Part shown: piece by piece, positions 1-6,099 of the stretch
How the letters are laid out: the number at the start of each line of letters is the position of its first letter
Position numbering within the stretch: the first letter of the stretch is position 1
Source of the DNA: Actinomycetospora sp.
GTDB lineage: Bacteria; Actinomycetota; Actinomycetes; Mycobacteriales; Pseudonocardiaceae
Length of the DNA: 11,309 bases
Assembly: GCA_025925615.1 (NCBI GenBank)
Contig: JAICLN010000097.1
Coordinates: 1-11,309 of the forward strand
Reading direction: 5' to 3'
Made by a program: the position numbers and the translations under genes
The notes under the pieces: model-generated
Seen by the model: the letters and a program-made list of their open reading frames with translations, nothing else
Told to the model about the DNA's origin: nothing
Database searches by the model: none

Positions 1-1
1 C

Positions 2-505
2 CACGCGTTCGGGGCGACGGTGCTCGTCGCCGACCCGTACACCGACGCCGCGACGACCCGCGGCGACGGCGTCGACCTGGTCGAGCTCGACGACCTGCTC
101 CGACGCTCCTCGGTCGTGTCCCTGCACGCCCGCCTGACCGACGAGACGCGCGGCATCATCGGCGCCCGCGAGCTCGACCTCCTCCCCCACGGCGCGGTGC
201 TCGTCAACTCCGCGCGCGGCGGTCTGCTCGACTACGGCCCCCTGCCCGAGGCGCTGCGCAGCGGGCGCCTCGGTGGGCTCGCCCTCGACGTGTACGACGT
301 GGAGCCACCGCCGGCCGACTGGCCGTTGCACGGCGCGCCGAACGTCGTCGCCACCCCGCACCTCGCGGGCGCGACCCGGCAGACCGCCCAGCGCGCCGCC
401 CGCATCGCCGCGGGCGAGGCCGGCCGCTACCTGCACGGCGAACCACTCGCCCATCCGGCGAACGAGACGGCGCGCCGCGTCGGGACGGCGGGGGTGGCGT
501 CGTGA
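2..505 (+). CDS. D-2-hydroxyacid dehydrogenase (phosphoglycerate dehydrogenase-like), 3' part only
   Basis: This is the C-terminal 167 residues of an NAD-dependent D-isomer 2-hydroxyacid dehydrogenase; the frame is open to the left edge, so the start and the GxGxxG nucleotide loop lie outside the window. The visible part begins at the Rossmann strand VLVADPY, whose Asp (residue 11 of the fragment) normally binds the NAD ribose. The catalytic triad is present: Arg72 in NSARGG, Glu101 in DVEPPP and His120 in TPHLAG. The enzyme should interconvert a 2-hydroxy acid and a 2-keto acid in the cytoplasm. Its stop overlaps the GTG start of the FGGY kinase (GTGA), so it is probably co-translated with the sugar kinase and aldolase. 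That context favours a role in sugar-acid or polyol breakdown over serine synthesis, but the substrate cannot be read from the sequence. SerA-type, glyoxylate/hydroxypyruvate-reductase-type and other subfamilies all remain possible. Confidence 0.9.
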   Translation, partial: HAFGATVLVADPYTDAATTRGDGVDLVELDDLLRRSSVVSLHARLTDETRGIIGARELDLLPHGAVLVNSARGGLLDYGPLPEALRSGRLGGLALDVYDVEPPPADWPLHGAPNVVATPHLAGATRQTAQRAARIAAGEAGRYLHGEPLAHPANETARRVGTAGVAS

Positions 506-2019
506 TCATCGGGGTCGACGTCGGCACGTCCATGACGAAGGCCGACGCCTACGACGAGACCGGCCGGACGATCGCGTCCGCCGAGCAGGCCAGCACGCTG
601 CACCAGTACGACGACGGCCGCGTCGAGCAGGATCTCGAGGACGTCCTCGCCTCGGCCGCCGCCGTCATCCGACGGGTCGCCGCCGAGACGGGCCCGGTGC
701 GCGCCCTCGCGCTCACCGGCCAGGGCGACGGCCTCTGGCTGCGCGACGCGGCGGGGTCCGCCACCCGCCCGCCGATCTCCTGGCTCGACGACCGCGCCGC
801 CGACGTCGTCCGCGGCTGGCAGGACGACGGCACCGTCGCCGAGGTCTACCGCCGCACCGGCACCGGCCTCTTCCCCGGCTGTCACGCGCCGCTGCTGAAC
901 TCCCTCGCCCGCACCGAGCCGGAGTCGCTCGAGCGGGCCGCCGTCGCCGGGTACTGCGTGGACGCGCTCGTCCAGCGGCTCACCGGCGAGATCACCGTCG
1001 ACGCCTCGGACGCCTCGCTGCCGTTCCTCGACGTCGCCACCCGCCGCTACGACGAGGACGCGATCGCGGCCTGCGGGGTGTCCGGCGCCCGCCACCTGCT
1101 GGCCGATCCGGCCCCGCCCGGGACGGTGTACGCGCTCGACGCCCGTGGCGCGGAGATCACCGGGCTACCGGTGGGGACCCCGGTCAGCGGTGGGCCGTTC
1201 GACCTGCCCGCCTGCGCGGTCGGGGCCGGCCTGTCCGCGCCGGGCGACGGCCTGCTCATCATCGGCACGACCCTGGCCTGCGAGGTGTTCACCGACCACG
1301 TGGACATCGCCGCGGGAGCGGGCGACCCGGCCGGGATGTGGCTGTGCACGCCCGACCCGACGACGTGGCTGCGGGCCATGCCCGCGATGGTCGGCACGGC
1401 GGGCCTGGACTGGCTGCTCGACTTCCTCGGCGTGGGCATCGACGCGCTCGGCGGCCTGCTCGAGGGCACCGCTCCGGGCGCCGGCGGGGTGTCGGCGCTG
1501 CCGTTCCTGTCCGCGTCCGGCGAGCGTGCGCCCTTCGTCGACACCCGGGCGCGCGGCCAGATCGAGGGCATCACGCTCTCCACACGCCGCGGCGACGTGG
1601 TGCGGGCGGTCTGCGAGGGCATCGCGTACACCGCGAAGCACTGCTTCGAGCGCGCGTCGGCGTCGGCCCCGGCGCTGGGACGGCTGGTCGCGTGCGGCGG
1701 GGGATCCCGGTCCGGCCCCTGGGCCCAGATCTTCGCCGACGTGCTCGGCATCCCCCTCGTGGTTCCCGACGATCCCGGGCTCGGCACGCGGGGCGCCGCA
1801 GTCACCGCGCTGCGCGCCCTCGGCGACGAGATCGACCCGGCCGCCTGGGCGGCGCGGTCGCGCACCGTCGAGCCCGCCCCGGACACCGCCGACTGCTACG
1901 GCGAGGGCTACCTGCGCTACCGCGCCCACGTCGACACCGCGCGCGACTTCTGGGCGCGCCAGGCCGACGGCTTCCGCCGACCGGAGGAGCGGCCGCTCGC
2001 TGGTATGCACGCCCCATGA
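502..2019 (+). CDS. FGGY-family carbohydrate kinase (xylulokinase/L-xylulose-kinase-like)
   Basis: A 505-residue cytoplasmic ATP-dependent sugar kinase, the normal length for FGGY kinases. The N-terminal phosphate-binding motif DVGTS is at residues 6-10, WLDDR at 94-98, the likely catalytic base Asp234 in SGGPFD, and a second phosphate loop IGTT at 254-257. GERAPFVDTRARG lies near 340-352 and the adenosine-binding stretch CGGGSRSGPWAQIFAD near 399-413. The GERAPF...ARG segment resembles the pentulose and L-xylulose kinase branch, but erythritol or fuculose kinases cannot be excluded. The GTG start overlaps the upstream dehydrogenase stop by 4 nt, and the stop overlaps the aldolase start by 4 nt (ATGA). 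The kinase probably phosphorylates the sugar that the downstream class II aldolase cleaves. The family call is certain; the substrate is unknown. Confidence 0.95.
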   Translation: MIIGVDVGTSMTKADAYDETGRTIASAEQASTLHQYDDGRVEQDLEDVLASAAAVIRRVAAETGPVRALALTGQGDGLWLRDAAGSATRPPISWLDDRAADVVRGWQDDGTVAEVYRRTGTGLFPGCHAPLLNSLARTEPESLERAAVAGYCVDALVQRLTGEITVDASDASLPFLDVATRRYDEDAIAACGVSGARHLLADPAPPGTVYALDARGAEITGLPVGTPVSGGPFDLPACAVGAGLSAPGDGLLIIGTTLACEVFTDHVDIAAGAGDPAGMWLCTPDPTTWLRAMPAMVGTAGLDWLLDFLGVGIDALGGLLEGTAPGAGGVSALPFLSASGERAPFVDTRARGQIEGITLSTRRGDVVRAVCEGIAYTAKHCFERASASAPALGRLVACGGGSRSGPWAQIFADVLGIPLVVPDDPGLGTRGAAVTALRALGDEIDPAAWAARSRTVEPAPDTADCYGEGYLRYRAHVDTARDFWARQADGFRRPEERPLAGMHAP

Positions 2020-2705
2020 CGCGCACCGACGACTGGACCGACACCGGGGCCGACGCCCGGGCCGATGTCGACGCGGCCCGGCACGCCGTCGCCGAGCACG
2101 CCCGGCGGCTGGTGGCCGACCACCTCGTCGCCGGGACCGCGGGCAACCTCTCGGTGCGCGTCGGGGACCTCGTCGCGGTGACCCCGTCGGGGGTCGCCTA
2201 CGACAGCATGACCGGCGCCGACGTCTGTGTGGTCGACCTCGACGGCACGCTCGTCGACGGTGCGCTGAAGCCCACCAGCGAGCTGCCCCTGCACCTGCTC
2301 TGCTACCGCCGCCACGACGCCGGCGCGGTCGTCCACACCCACTCCGCGGCCGCCGTCGCGCTCTCGTTGCTGCGCGACGACGTGCCGCTCGTGCACTACC
2401 AGACCGCGATCTTCGGCGGCGGTGTCGCGGTGGCCGAGTACGCGCCGTTCGGCACCGACGAGCTCGCGCAGAACGTCTCGACGGCGCTCGCCGGGCGCAC
2501 CGCCGCCGTGATGCGCCAACACGGCACCGTCGTGCTGGCGGGGTCCCTGCGCTCGGCCTACGACGGGGCCGCCCACCTGGAGTGGCTCTGCGACGTCTGG
2601 CTCCGGGCGGCCGCGGTGGGGACGCCCCGGCTGCTCTCCCCCGAGCAGGTCGACGACGTCGCCGAGCGCCTCCGCGGCTACGGCCAGGGCGCCTCGGGCC
2701 CGTGA
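2016..2705 (+). CDS. class II aldolase/adducin family protein, L-fuculose-phosphate aldolase-like
   Basis: A 229-residue zinc-dependent class II aldolase whose layout follows E. coli FucA closely. The phosphate-binding loop GTAGNLSVR is at residues 40-48 and TPSG at 57-60. The catalytic Glu89 lies in SELPLH, the zinc ligands His107 and His109 in VVHTHS, and the third ligand His169 in RQHG. The FucA-like stretch APFGTDEL is at 143-150. The ATG overlaps the kinase stop (ATGA), showing translational coupling. The enzyme should cleave a ketose 1-phosphate to dihydroxyacetone phosphate and an aldehyde, or act as an epimerase or decarboxylase as other family members do. Zinc and catalytic residues are intact, so an aldolase reaction is the best guess. 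The natural substrate is set by the unseen upstream part of the operon. The start at 2016 is favoured because it keeps the overlap and begins just ahead of the conserved domain. Confidence 0.93.
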   Translation: MTRTDDWTDTGADARADVDAARHAVAEHARRLVADHLVAGTAGNLSVRVGDLVAVTPSGVAYDSMTGADVCVVDLDGTLVDGALKPTSELPLHLLCYRRHDAGAVVHTHSAAAVALSLLRDDVPLVHYQTAIFGGGVAVAEYAPFGTDELAQNVSTALAGRTAAVMRQHGTVVLAGSLRSAYDGAAHLEWLCDVWLRAAAVGTPRLLSPEQVDDVAERLRGYGQGASGP

Positions 2706-2807
2706 GGGCAACGCCCCGCCGACCGGCCACTGTCCGCGCCCGCCCGGGCACACCCGGCGTCGTGACCAGATCGAGATCCGGTGCACGGGTCATGAAACCG
2801 GTCCGGG

Positions 2808-3296
2808 ATGCGATACAGGGGTGTGCGCGGACGACGGTCGGGGTCGTGGTGGCCCGCGCTGACGACGGCGCGTGAGTGCGCCGCTGCGGCGGGTGCGCGA
2901 TCCGTCGGGAGCCAGCACGTGCTCCTCGCCCTCCTCGGACCCGATGCCGAGGGCATCGCCCGGGTGCTGCGGACCGTGGGCGTCGACCGCCCCGGGGTGC
3001 TCGCCGCCCTCCAGGGCATCACCGGCGTCGGCGGGGCCCGCGCCCTCCCGCTGCCCGTCGAGCAGGTGTCCGTCTCACCCCGGGTGGGCGACCTGCTCCG
3101 TCGGGCGGCCGGCGACACCCCGGGCGAGATCGACGACCTCGCCGTACTCGGCGAACTCCTCGACGACCGCGGTGAGCCCTCGGTCGCGCAGGCCGTGCTC
3201 GCCTCGCTCGGCGCACGCCGCCGGGCGCTGCAGGCCTATCGCGGCCTCCTCGGGGCCCGGATCGGCCAGGCCGACGGGGATCTCGTCCCGGGTTGA
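2808..3296 (+). CDS. stand-alone Clp N-terminal (Clp_N) domain protein
   Basis: A 162-residue protein made only of a Clp_N-type helical substrate/adaptor-binding domain, with no AAA+ ATPase module. The first repeat covers about residues 17-68 and carries the family hallmark VGSQHVLLALL, followed by VLRTVGVDRPGVL. A weaker second repeat runs from about 88 to 145 (SPRVGDLLRRAA ... AQAVLASLGA). In full ClpC/ClpA/ClpB proteins this domain recruits substrates or adaptors; isolated copies are common in actinomycetes and may compete for or deliver substrates to ClpC, which is inference here. The start is uncertain: the first 16 residues are basic and Trp-rich and do not look like the usual N terminus. 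A GTG at 2823 is an alternative, and in-frame stops at 2763 and 2793 prevent a longer product. It has its own gap from the aldolase (102 nt) and need not belong to that operon. Confidence 0.78.
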   Translation: MRYRGVRGRRSGSWWPALTTARECAAAAGARSVGSQHVLLALLGPDAEGIARVLRTVGVDRPGVLAALQGITGVGGARALPLPVEQVSVSPRVGDLLRRAAGDTPGEIDDLAVLGELLDDRGEPSVAQAVLASLGARRRALQAYRGLLGARIGQADGDLVPG

Positions 3297-3306
3297 GGGT
3301 GGTTCT

Positions 3307-3358
3307 ACAGGTGACACGCCAATGGTGCACAACCGAACGGCGAGTGGTGTGCACCTGT
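3307..3358. promoter_or_regulatory. nested inverted repeats upstream of the small Cys/His gene
   Basis: Two inverted repeats share this stretch. GGTGCAC (3324-3330) faces GTGCACC (3349-3355), and ACAGGTG (3307-3313) faces CACCTGT (3352-3358). The right arms overlap, so the two pairings are mutually exclusive as RNA hairpins. The stretch is less GC-rich than its surroundings and lies 59-110 nt before the ATG at 3418. A TATCGT hexamer at 3363-3368 could serve as a -10 just downstream. An operator for the small gene or a transcript-end structure for the Clp_N gene are both possible. Confidence 0.4.
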
Positions 3359-3417
3359 GGGATATCGTGCATCTCGGACACTGCACTGGCGTGATCGATC
3401 TGGCCTGGGGGGCTGCC

Positions 3418-3600
3418 ATGTCCGAGGACACCGACGACCGGCGCCGGGGCGCACCCGACCCGAGGCAGGCGCCGGGCGCTCGCGCCGCGGTCGATCGCGG
3501 CTGCACCTGCTCCGTGCTCGCCAACGCCGCCTACCGGTCCGGCGCGACCGGGGAGCGGCCCTTCGTCGATCCGCAGTGCCCGGTCCACACGGGCGTCTGA
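3418..3600 (+). CDS. small Cys/His-motif protein (CxC...CPxH), function unknown
   Basis: A 60-residue protein with a polar, Arg/Asp-rich N-terminal third and a C-terminal cluster CTCSVLANAAYRSG ... DPQCPVHTGV. The two Cys of CxC (residues 30 and 32) plus Cys and His of CPVH near the end could bind one zinc. From memory, short actinobacterial and actinophage proteins with a C-x-C-...-C-P-x-H pattern are common and uncharacterised, so I assign no function. The ATG is preceded by a G-rich run (GGGGGG, 3407-3412) at proper spacing for a ribosome binding site. An in-frame GTG at 3391 is a less likely start. The gene is followed directly by a hairpin terminator, so it looks like a free-standing unit. 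The family pattern supports it being real despite its length. Confidence 0.72.
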   Translation: MSEDTDDRRRGAPDPRQAPGARAAVDRGCTCSVLANAAYRSGATGERPFVDPQCPVHTGV

Positions 3601-3626
3601 CGGCCCGCGCTCGAGCACTGCCGCGA

Positions 3627-3649
3627 AACCGGGTCCGCGAGACCCGGTT
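3627..3649 (+). terminator. hairpin terminator after the small Cys/His gene
   Basis: A perfect 9-bp stem, AACCGGGTC (3627-3635) with GACCCGGTT (3641-3649), closes a 5-nt loop 26 nt after the stop codon. There is no U-run, which is usual for high-GC actinobacterial terminators. Confidence 0.65.
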
Positions 3650-3779
3650 CTCGGGGGATGCGTCGGGACCCGACATGATCAACCGGGCCGGGTCGTCGGG
3701 CGCGGCCCACGCTGTCGCGGCGACCGGGCCGACCGCATCCCGGATTCCGCTCCGGCGCCCGACGGGCCATCATGATCGG

Positions 3780-4244
3780 GTGGCCGACGAGTACACGTTC
3801 ACCGACTCGATCCACGTCGTCGCGGACCCGGGGACGGTGTGGGACGTCGTCTCCGACGTGACGCGCACCGGCGAGTGGAGCCCGATCTGCGCGCGCTGTG
3901 AGTGGGACGCCGGCGACGGGCCGCGGGTCGGGGCGCACTTCACCGGCCACAACGTCAAGCCCGACCGTGAGTGGGAGACCCGCAGCGAGGTCGTGGCCGC
4001 CGAACCCGGGCGCGTCTTCCGCTGGACGGTCAACGGCGGTCGCGTCTACTGGGGCTTCGAGACGGCTCCCGACGGCGAGGGCACGCGGCTGACCGAGACC
4101 TGGGAGTTCCCGCCGGCCGGGCGCGAGTTCTTCCGCGAGAAGTACGGCGACGCCGCCGACACCGAGATCGCGATCCGCGTGGCCGACGCGCGCGCCGGCA
4201 TCCCGGAGACGCTCGCGGCGATCAAGCGGGTCGTGGAGGGCTGA
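3780..4244 (+). CDS. SRPBCC-fold protein (polyketide cyclase/dehydrase-like)
   Basis: A 154-residue protein with the START/SRPBCC helix-grip fold. YTFTDSIHVVADPGTVWDVVSDV at the N terminus is the strand-helix entry typical of the family, followed by TGEWSP, the central strands (VGAHFTGHN, RVFRWTV, YWGFETAP, TRLTETWEF) and the long C-terminal helix ending AAIKRVVEG. Such proteins bind hydrophobic ligands or act as cyclases or aromatase-like enzymes; nothing here identifies the ligand. An ATG at 3675 would add 35 low-complexity residues; the GTG at 3780 is preferred because the domain begins five residues later. No strong ribosome binding site precedes it, so a leaderless or weakly initiated message is possible. 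It stands alone between a terminator hairpin and a convergent small gene. Confidence 0.85.
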   Translation: MADEYTFTDSIHVVADPGTVWDVVSDVTRTGEWSPICARCEWDAGDGPRVGAHFTGHNVKPDREWETRSEVVAAEPGRVFRWTVNGGRVYWGFETAPDGEGTRLTETWEFPPAGREFFREKYGDAADTEIAIRVADARAGIPETLAAIKRVVEG

Positions 4245-4269
4245 CCGCAGCGGTTCCTCGCCCTCGGGC

Positions 4270-4305
4270 GGTCCCGCTGCCCGAGGGGGACCGGGCAGCG
4301 GGACC
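4270..4305. terminator. strong hairpin between convergent genes
   Basis: GGTCCCGCTGCCC (4270-4282) pairs perfectly with GGGCAGCGGGACC (4293-4305), a 13-bp stem with a 10-nt G-rich loop, 25 nt after the SRPBCC stop. It is the strongest hairpin I noticed in the window. It most likely ends the SRPBCC transcript and could also stop leftward transcription from the small gene ending at 4445. Confidence 0.75.
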
Positions 4306-4398
4306 TCGCCGGCCCTCCTGGGGGGCAAGAGGCTCCGACGTGCGGGCGATCGTTCCAGGTCCGTCCGGCACCGAACAGACGAACACGCTCTGAATTGT

Positions 4399-4436
4399 GT
4401 CTCAGTTTCCGAGACGTTTCCCGACGACGGGTCGGG
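4399..4436 (-). terminator. tandem small hairpins downstream of the minus-strand small gene
   Basis: Directly after the minus-strand stop at 4445 lie CCCGAC/GTCGGG (4420-4425 with 4431-4436, 5-nt loop) and GTCTC/GAGAC (4399-4403 with 4411-4415, 7-nt loop). Read leftward they are followed by an AT-richer tail (ACACAATTC), as expected for a terminator. The second element could also be an operator-like palindrome. Confidence 0.4.
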
Positions 4437-4444
4437 AGGCCCCG

Positions 4445-4630
4445 TCAGGCGATGCGCGGCCGGTACCCGAGGACGCTGGCCGCACCGTCGAGGTAGGCCT
4501 CGCGGTGCTCGGCGGGGACCCACGCGGCGGCCTGGTCGACGGTGAGCGGCGCGCGTCCCTCGTCGTCGGTCACCCGGGCGGCTACGGCGTCCTGCTCGCC
4601 CCGGGCGCGTGCTTCCTCGACGGTGGTCAT
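4445..4630 (-). CDS. hypothetical small protein, 61 aa
   Basis: A 61-residue acidic protein starting MTTVEEARARGEQDAVAARV and ending EAYLDGAASVLGYRPRIA. The N-terminal half is helix-prone (EEARARGEQDAVAAR). The centre has LTVDQAAAWVPAEHREAYLDGAAS, with two Trp/Tyr-containing helices likely. I do not recognise the family. It is supported by strong G/C-third-position codon usage, an ATG start, placement divergent from the AraC gene and convergent with the SRPBCC gene, and hairpins at its 3' end. Upstream in the same frame there is a longer open extension to 4804, but those residues lack protein-like character, so the ATG at 4630 is chosen. The GGAGGGCGACGAG stretch before it could supply a ribosome binding site at a long distance. 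Confidence 0.6.
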   Translation of the reverse strand: MTTVEEARARGEQDAVAARVTDDEGRAPLTVDQAAAWVPAEHREAYLDGAASVLGYRPRIA

Positions 4631-4739
4631 GACCCGAGGCTCGTCGCCCTCCGTGCCCGTGTCCAGCAGGTTTCCTGGCACGTCAGGGTGGCGCGTGGTC
4701 GCCGACACCTTCGTCCGGAGGCCAACGACGTCGCGGACT

Positions 4740-4767
4740 GTACGGTCGGTAGGCGAGGCCGTACCGA
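4740..4767. promoter_or_regulatory. overlapping inverted repeats before the AraC-type regulator gene
   Basis: GTACGG (4740-4745) faces CCGTAC (4759-4764), and TCGGTA (4746-4751) faces TACCGA (4762-4767). This sits 13-40 nt before the GTG at 4780, in the divergent gap shared with the minus-strand small gene, where an operator or autoregulatory site would be expected. Protein binding is not shown by sequence alone. Confidence 0.35.
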
Positions 4768-4779
4768 GGGGGTAGGACG

Positions 4780-5766
4780 GTGCGACACACGATCGGGGAG
4801 GCACCGGGCATGGGGGACGCTCCGGGGCAGGTGCTGCGCACGCGGGTCAGCACCGGGGATCCCGACGAGGCCCGCTGCTACCAGCAGGTGTACGCGCGCT
4901 TCCGGGCGGAGCCGACCCCGCGGGAGGGCTTCACCTTCTCCCTCGACAGCACCGCGGCGGGGTCCCTGCGCATCGACTACCTGCGCCACAGCGGCCGCTT
5001 CCACGCGGAGGCCGACCCCTCGCCGGCGCTCACGGTGGTCGAGGTCCTCGACGGCGCCATGCGGATATCGACCGACCACACCGAGACCACGGCAAACGTC
5101 GTGCTCGCCCCGCACTGGTCGCCGTACACCGTCGAGTGGGAGGGCGTGGACCTCCGAGTCACGACCCTCGACCTCGCCGAGGTCGACCGGGCGGTCTCCG
5201 AGGTCGCCGACGTCGAGGGCGGGCACGTGTCCTTCGACGAGCCGACCGCGCTCTCCCCCGCCCGCGCCCGGTTCTGGACCGCGCTCGTCGACCACGTCGA
5301 CCGCCAGGTGCTCGCGCAGGACGCCCTGCTGGCCTCGCCCCTGGTGCGTCGGGAGTCGCTGCGCCGACTGGTCGCCGGCGCCCTGACCGTGTTCCCCCAC
5401 GACGCCCACGGTCACGGCCCGGACGGCGCCGACGCCGGCGAGCCGGCCACGGTGCGCCGCGCGGTGGAGTTCATGGACGCCCACGCCCAGGAGGACATCG
5501 ACATCACGCAGGTCGCGGAGGCCTCCCGGATCGGGGCGCGCGGGCTGCAGATCGCCTTCCGCCGCCATCGGGGTCAGACGCCGTGGGAGTACCTGCGGCG
5601 CATCCGGCTGGAGGGCGCCCACCGCGAGCTCCAGGCCGCCGACACCGCCCGGGGCGACACCGTGGCCGCGATCGCCGCGCGCTGGGGGTTCGCGCACCCC
5701 GGCCGGTTCTCCGTCGAGTACCGCCACGCCTTCGGCACCCTGCCCAGCGCGACGCTGCGGTGCTGA
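4780..5766 (+). CDS. AraC-family transcriptional regulator
   Basis: A 328-residue DNA-binding regulator. The N-terminal two thirds form a cupin-like sensor domain of the AraC-binding type (STGDPDEARCYQQVY at residues 24-38, IDYLRHSGRFHAEA, VVLAPHWSPYTV at 107-118, ARFWTALVDHV at 163-173). The C-terminal AraC-type domain has two helix-turn-helices: DITQVAEASRIGARGLQIAFRR (about 241-262) and TVAAIAARWGFAHPGRFSVEYR (about 294-315), ending FGTLPSATLR. Two starts are credible: GTG at 4780 behind GAGGGGG, and ATG at 4810 behind GGGGAGG. I keep the longer form but would not be surprised by the shorter. The gene converges on an alcohol-dehydrogenase remnant, which may have been its former target. The effector is unknown. 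Confidence 0.92.
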   Translation: MRHTIGEAPGMGDAPGQVLRTRVSTGDPDEARCYQQVYARFRAEPTPREGFTFSLDSTAAGSLRIDYLRHSGRFHAEADPSPALTVVEVLDGAMRISTDHTETTANVVLAPHWSPYTVEWEGVDLRVTTLDLAEVDRAVSEVADVEGGHVSFDEPTALSPARARFWTALVDHVDRQVLAQDALLASPLVRRESLRRLVAGALTVFPHDAHGHGPDGADAGEPATVRRAVEFMDAHAQEDIDITQVAEASRIGARGLQIAFRRHRGQTPWEYLRRIRLEGAHRELQAADTARGDTVAAIAARWGFAHPGRFSVEYRHAFGTLPSATLRC

Positions 5767-5776
5767 CGCCCCGGAC

Positions 5777-6003
5777 CTAGTCCCAGGTCACGGCGATCTT
5801 GCCCCCGGCACCGGCGTCCGCCGTGGCGTAGGCCGCACCGGCCTCCGCGACCGGGAACCGGTCGGTCACCACCGCTGCGGGGTGCAGATCCCACCGGGCG
5901 AGGCGGTCGAGCAGCTCGGCCGTGCGCCAGGTCGAGGACACCCAGGACCCGTGCACGGTCGCACGTCGACCTCGCGGACTCCGGGCAGATAGGCAGCACG
6001 CAC
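5777..6003 (-). pseudogene. zinc-type alcohol dehydrogenase (MDR family), internally deleted remnant
   Basis: Both ends of a medium-chain dehydrogenase are present on the minus strand, without the middle. A strong ribosome binding site (GGAGGAGG on the minus strand, 6008-6015) precedes a GTG at 6003 that begins VRAAYLPGVREVDVR, a good match to the usual start of GroES-like alcohol dehydrogenases. After about 14 codons the reading frame changes, and from 5959 the C-terminal 60 residues follow: TVHGSWVSSTW, LLDRLARWDLHPAAVVTDRF, and AGGKIAVTWD before TAG. An intact family member has about 340-360 residues, so some 270-280 codons, including the catalytic zinc ligands and the NAD-binding fold, are gone. 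The junction lies near 5959-5963 and is out of frame, so no functional dehydrogenase can be made. The family call rests on my reading of both ends. Confidence 0.75.
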
Positions 6004-6086
6004 CGTTCCTCCTCCGACCGCCGGAAGCCGTCGCCCGTGGAACCACCACGTGTGCCCGGCTCCGCGCAGGCCCACGGTCGGGCTCC

Positions 6087-6092
6087 TAGGCT
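6087..6092 (+). promoter_or_regulatory. -10 element for a probable leaderless acetyltransferase transcript
   Basis: TAGGCT fits the TANNNT -10 consensus and ends 7 nt before the GTG at 6100. Transcription would then start at or next to the start codon, matching the lack of any ribosome binding site there. No clear -35 is visible. Confidence 0.5.
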
Positions 6093-6099
6093 GGCGAGC

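Noticed and set aside
273..2015. Long Arg/Pro-rich open frame in phase with the aldolase, running through the kinase gene
   Set aside because: It is an out-of-phase reading of the FGGY kinase with a composition expected from GC-rich shadow frames. Only the part from 2016 has protein-family content.
1165..2793. Long minus-strand open frames opposite the kinase and aldolase
   Set aside because: Their Arg/Ala/Gly-rich low-complexity translations mirror the plus-strand genes, which carry full catalytic motifs.
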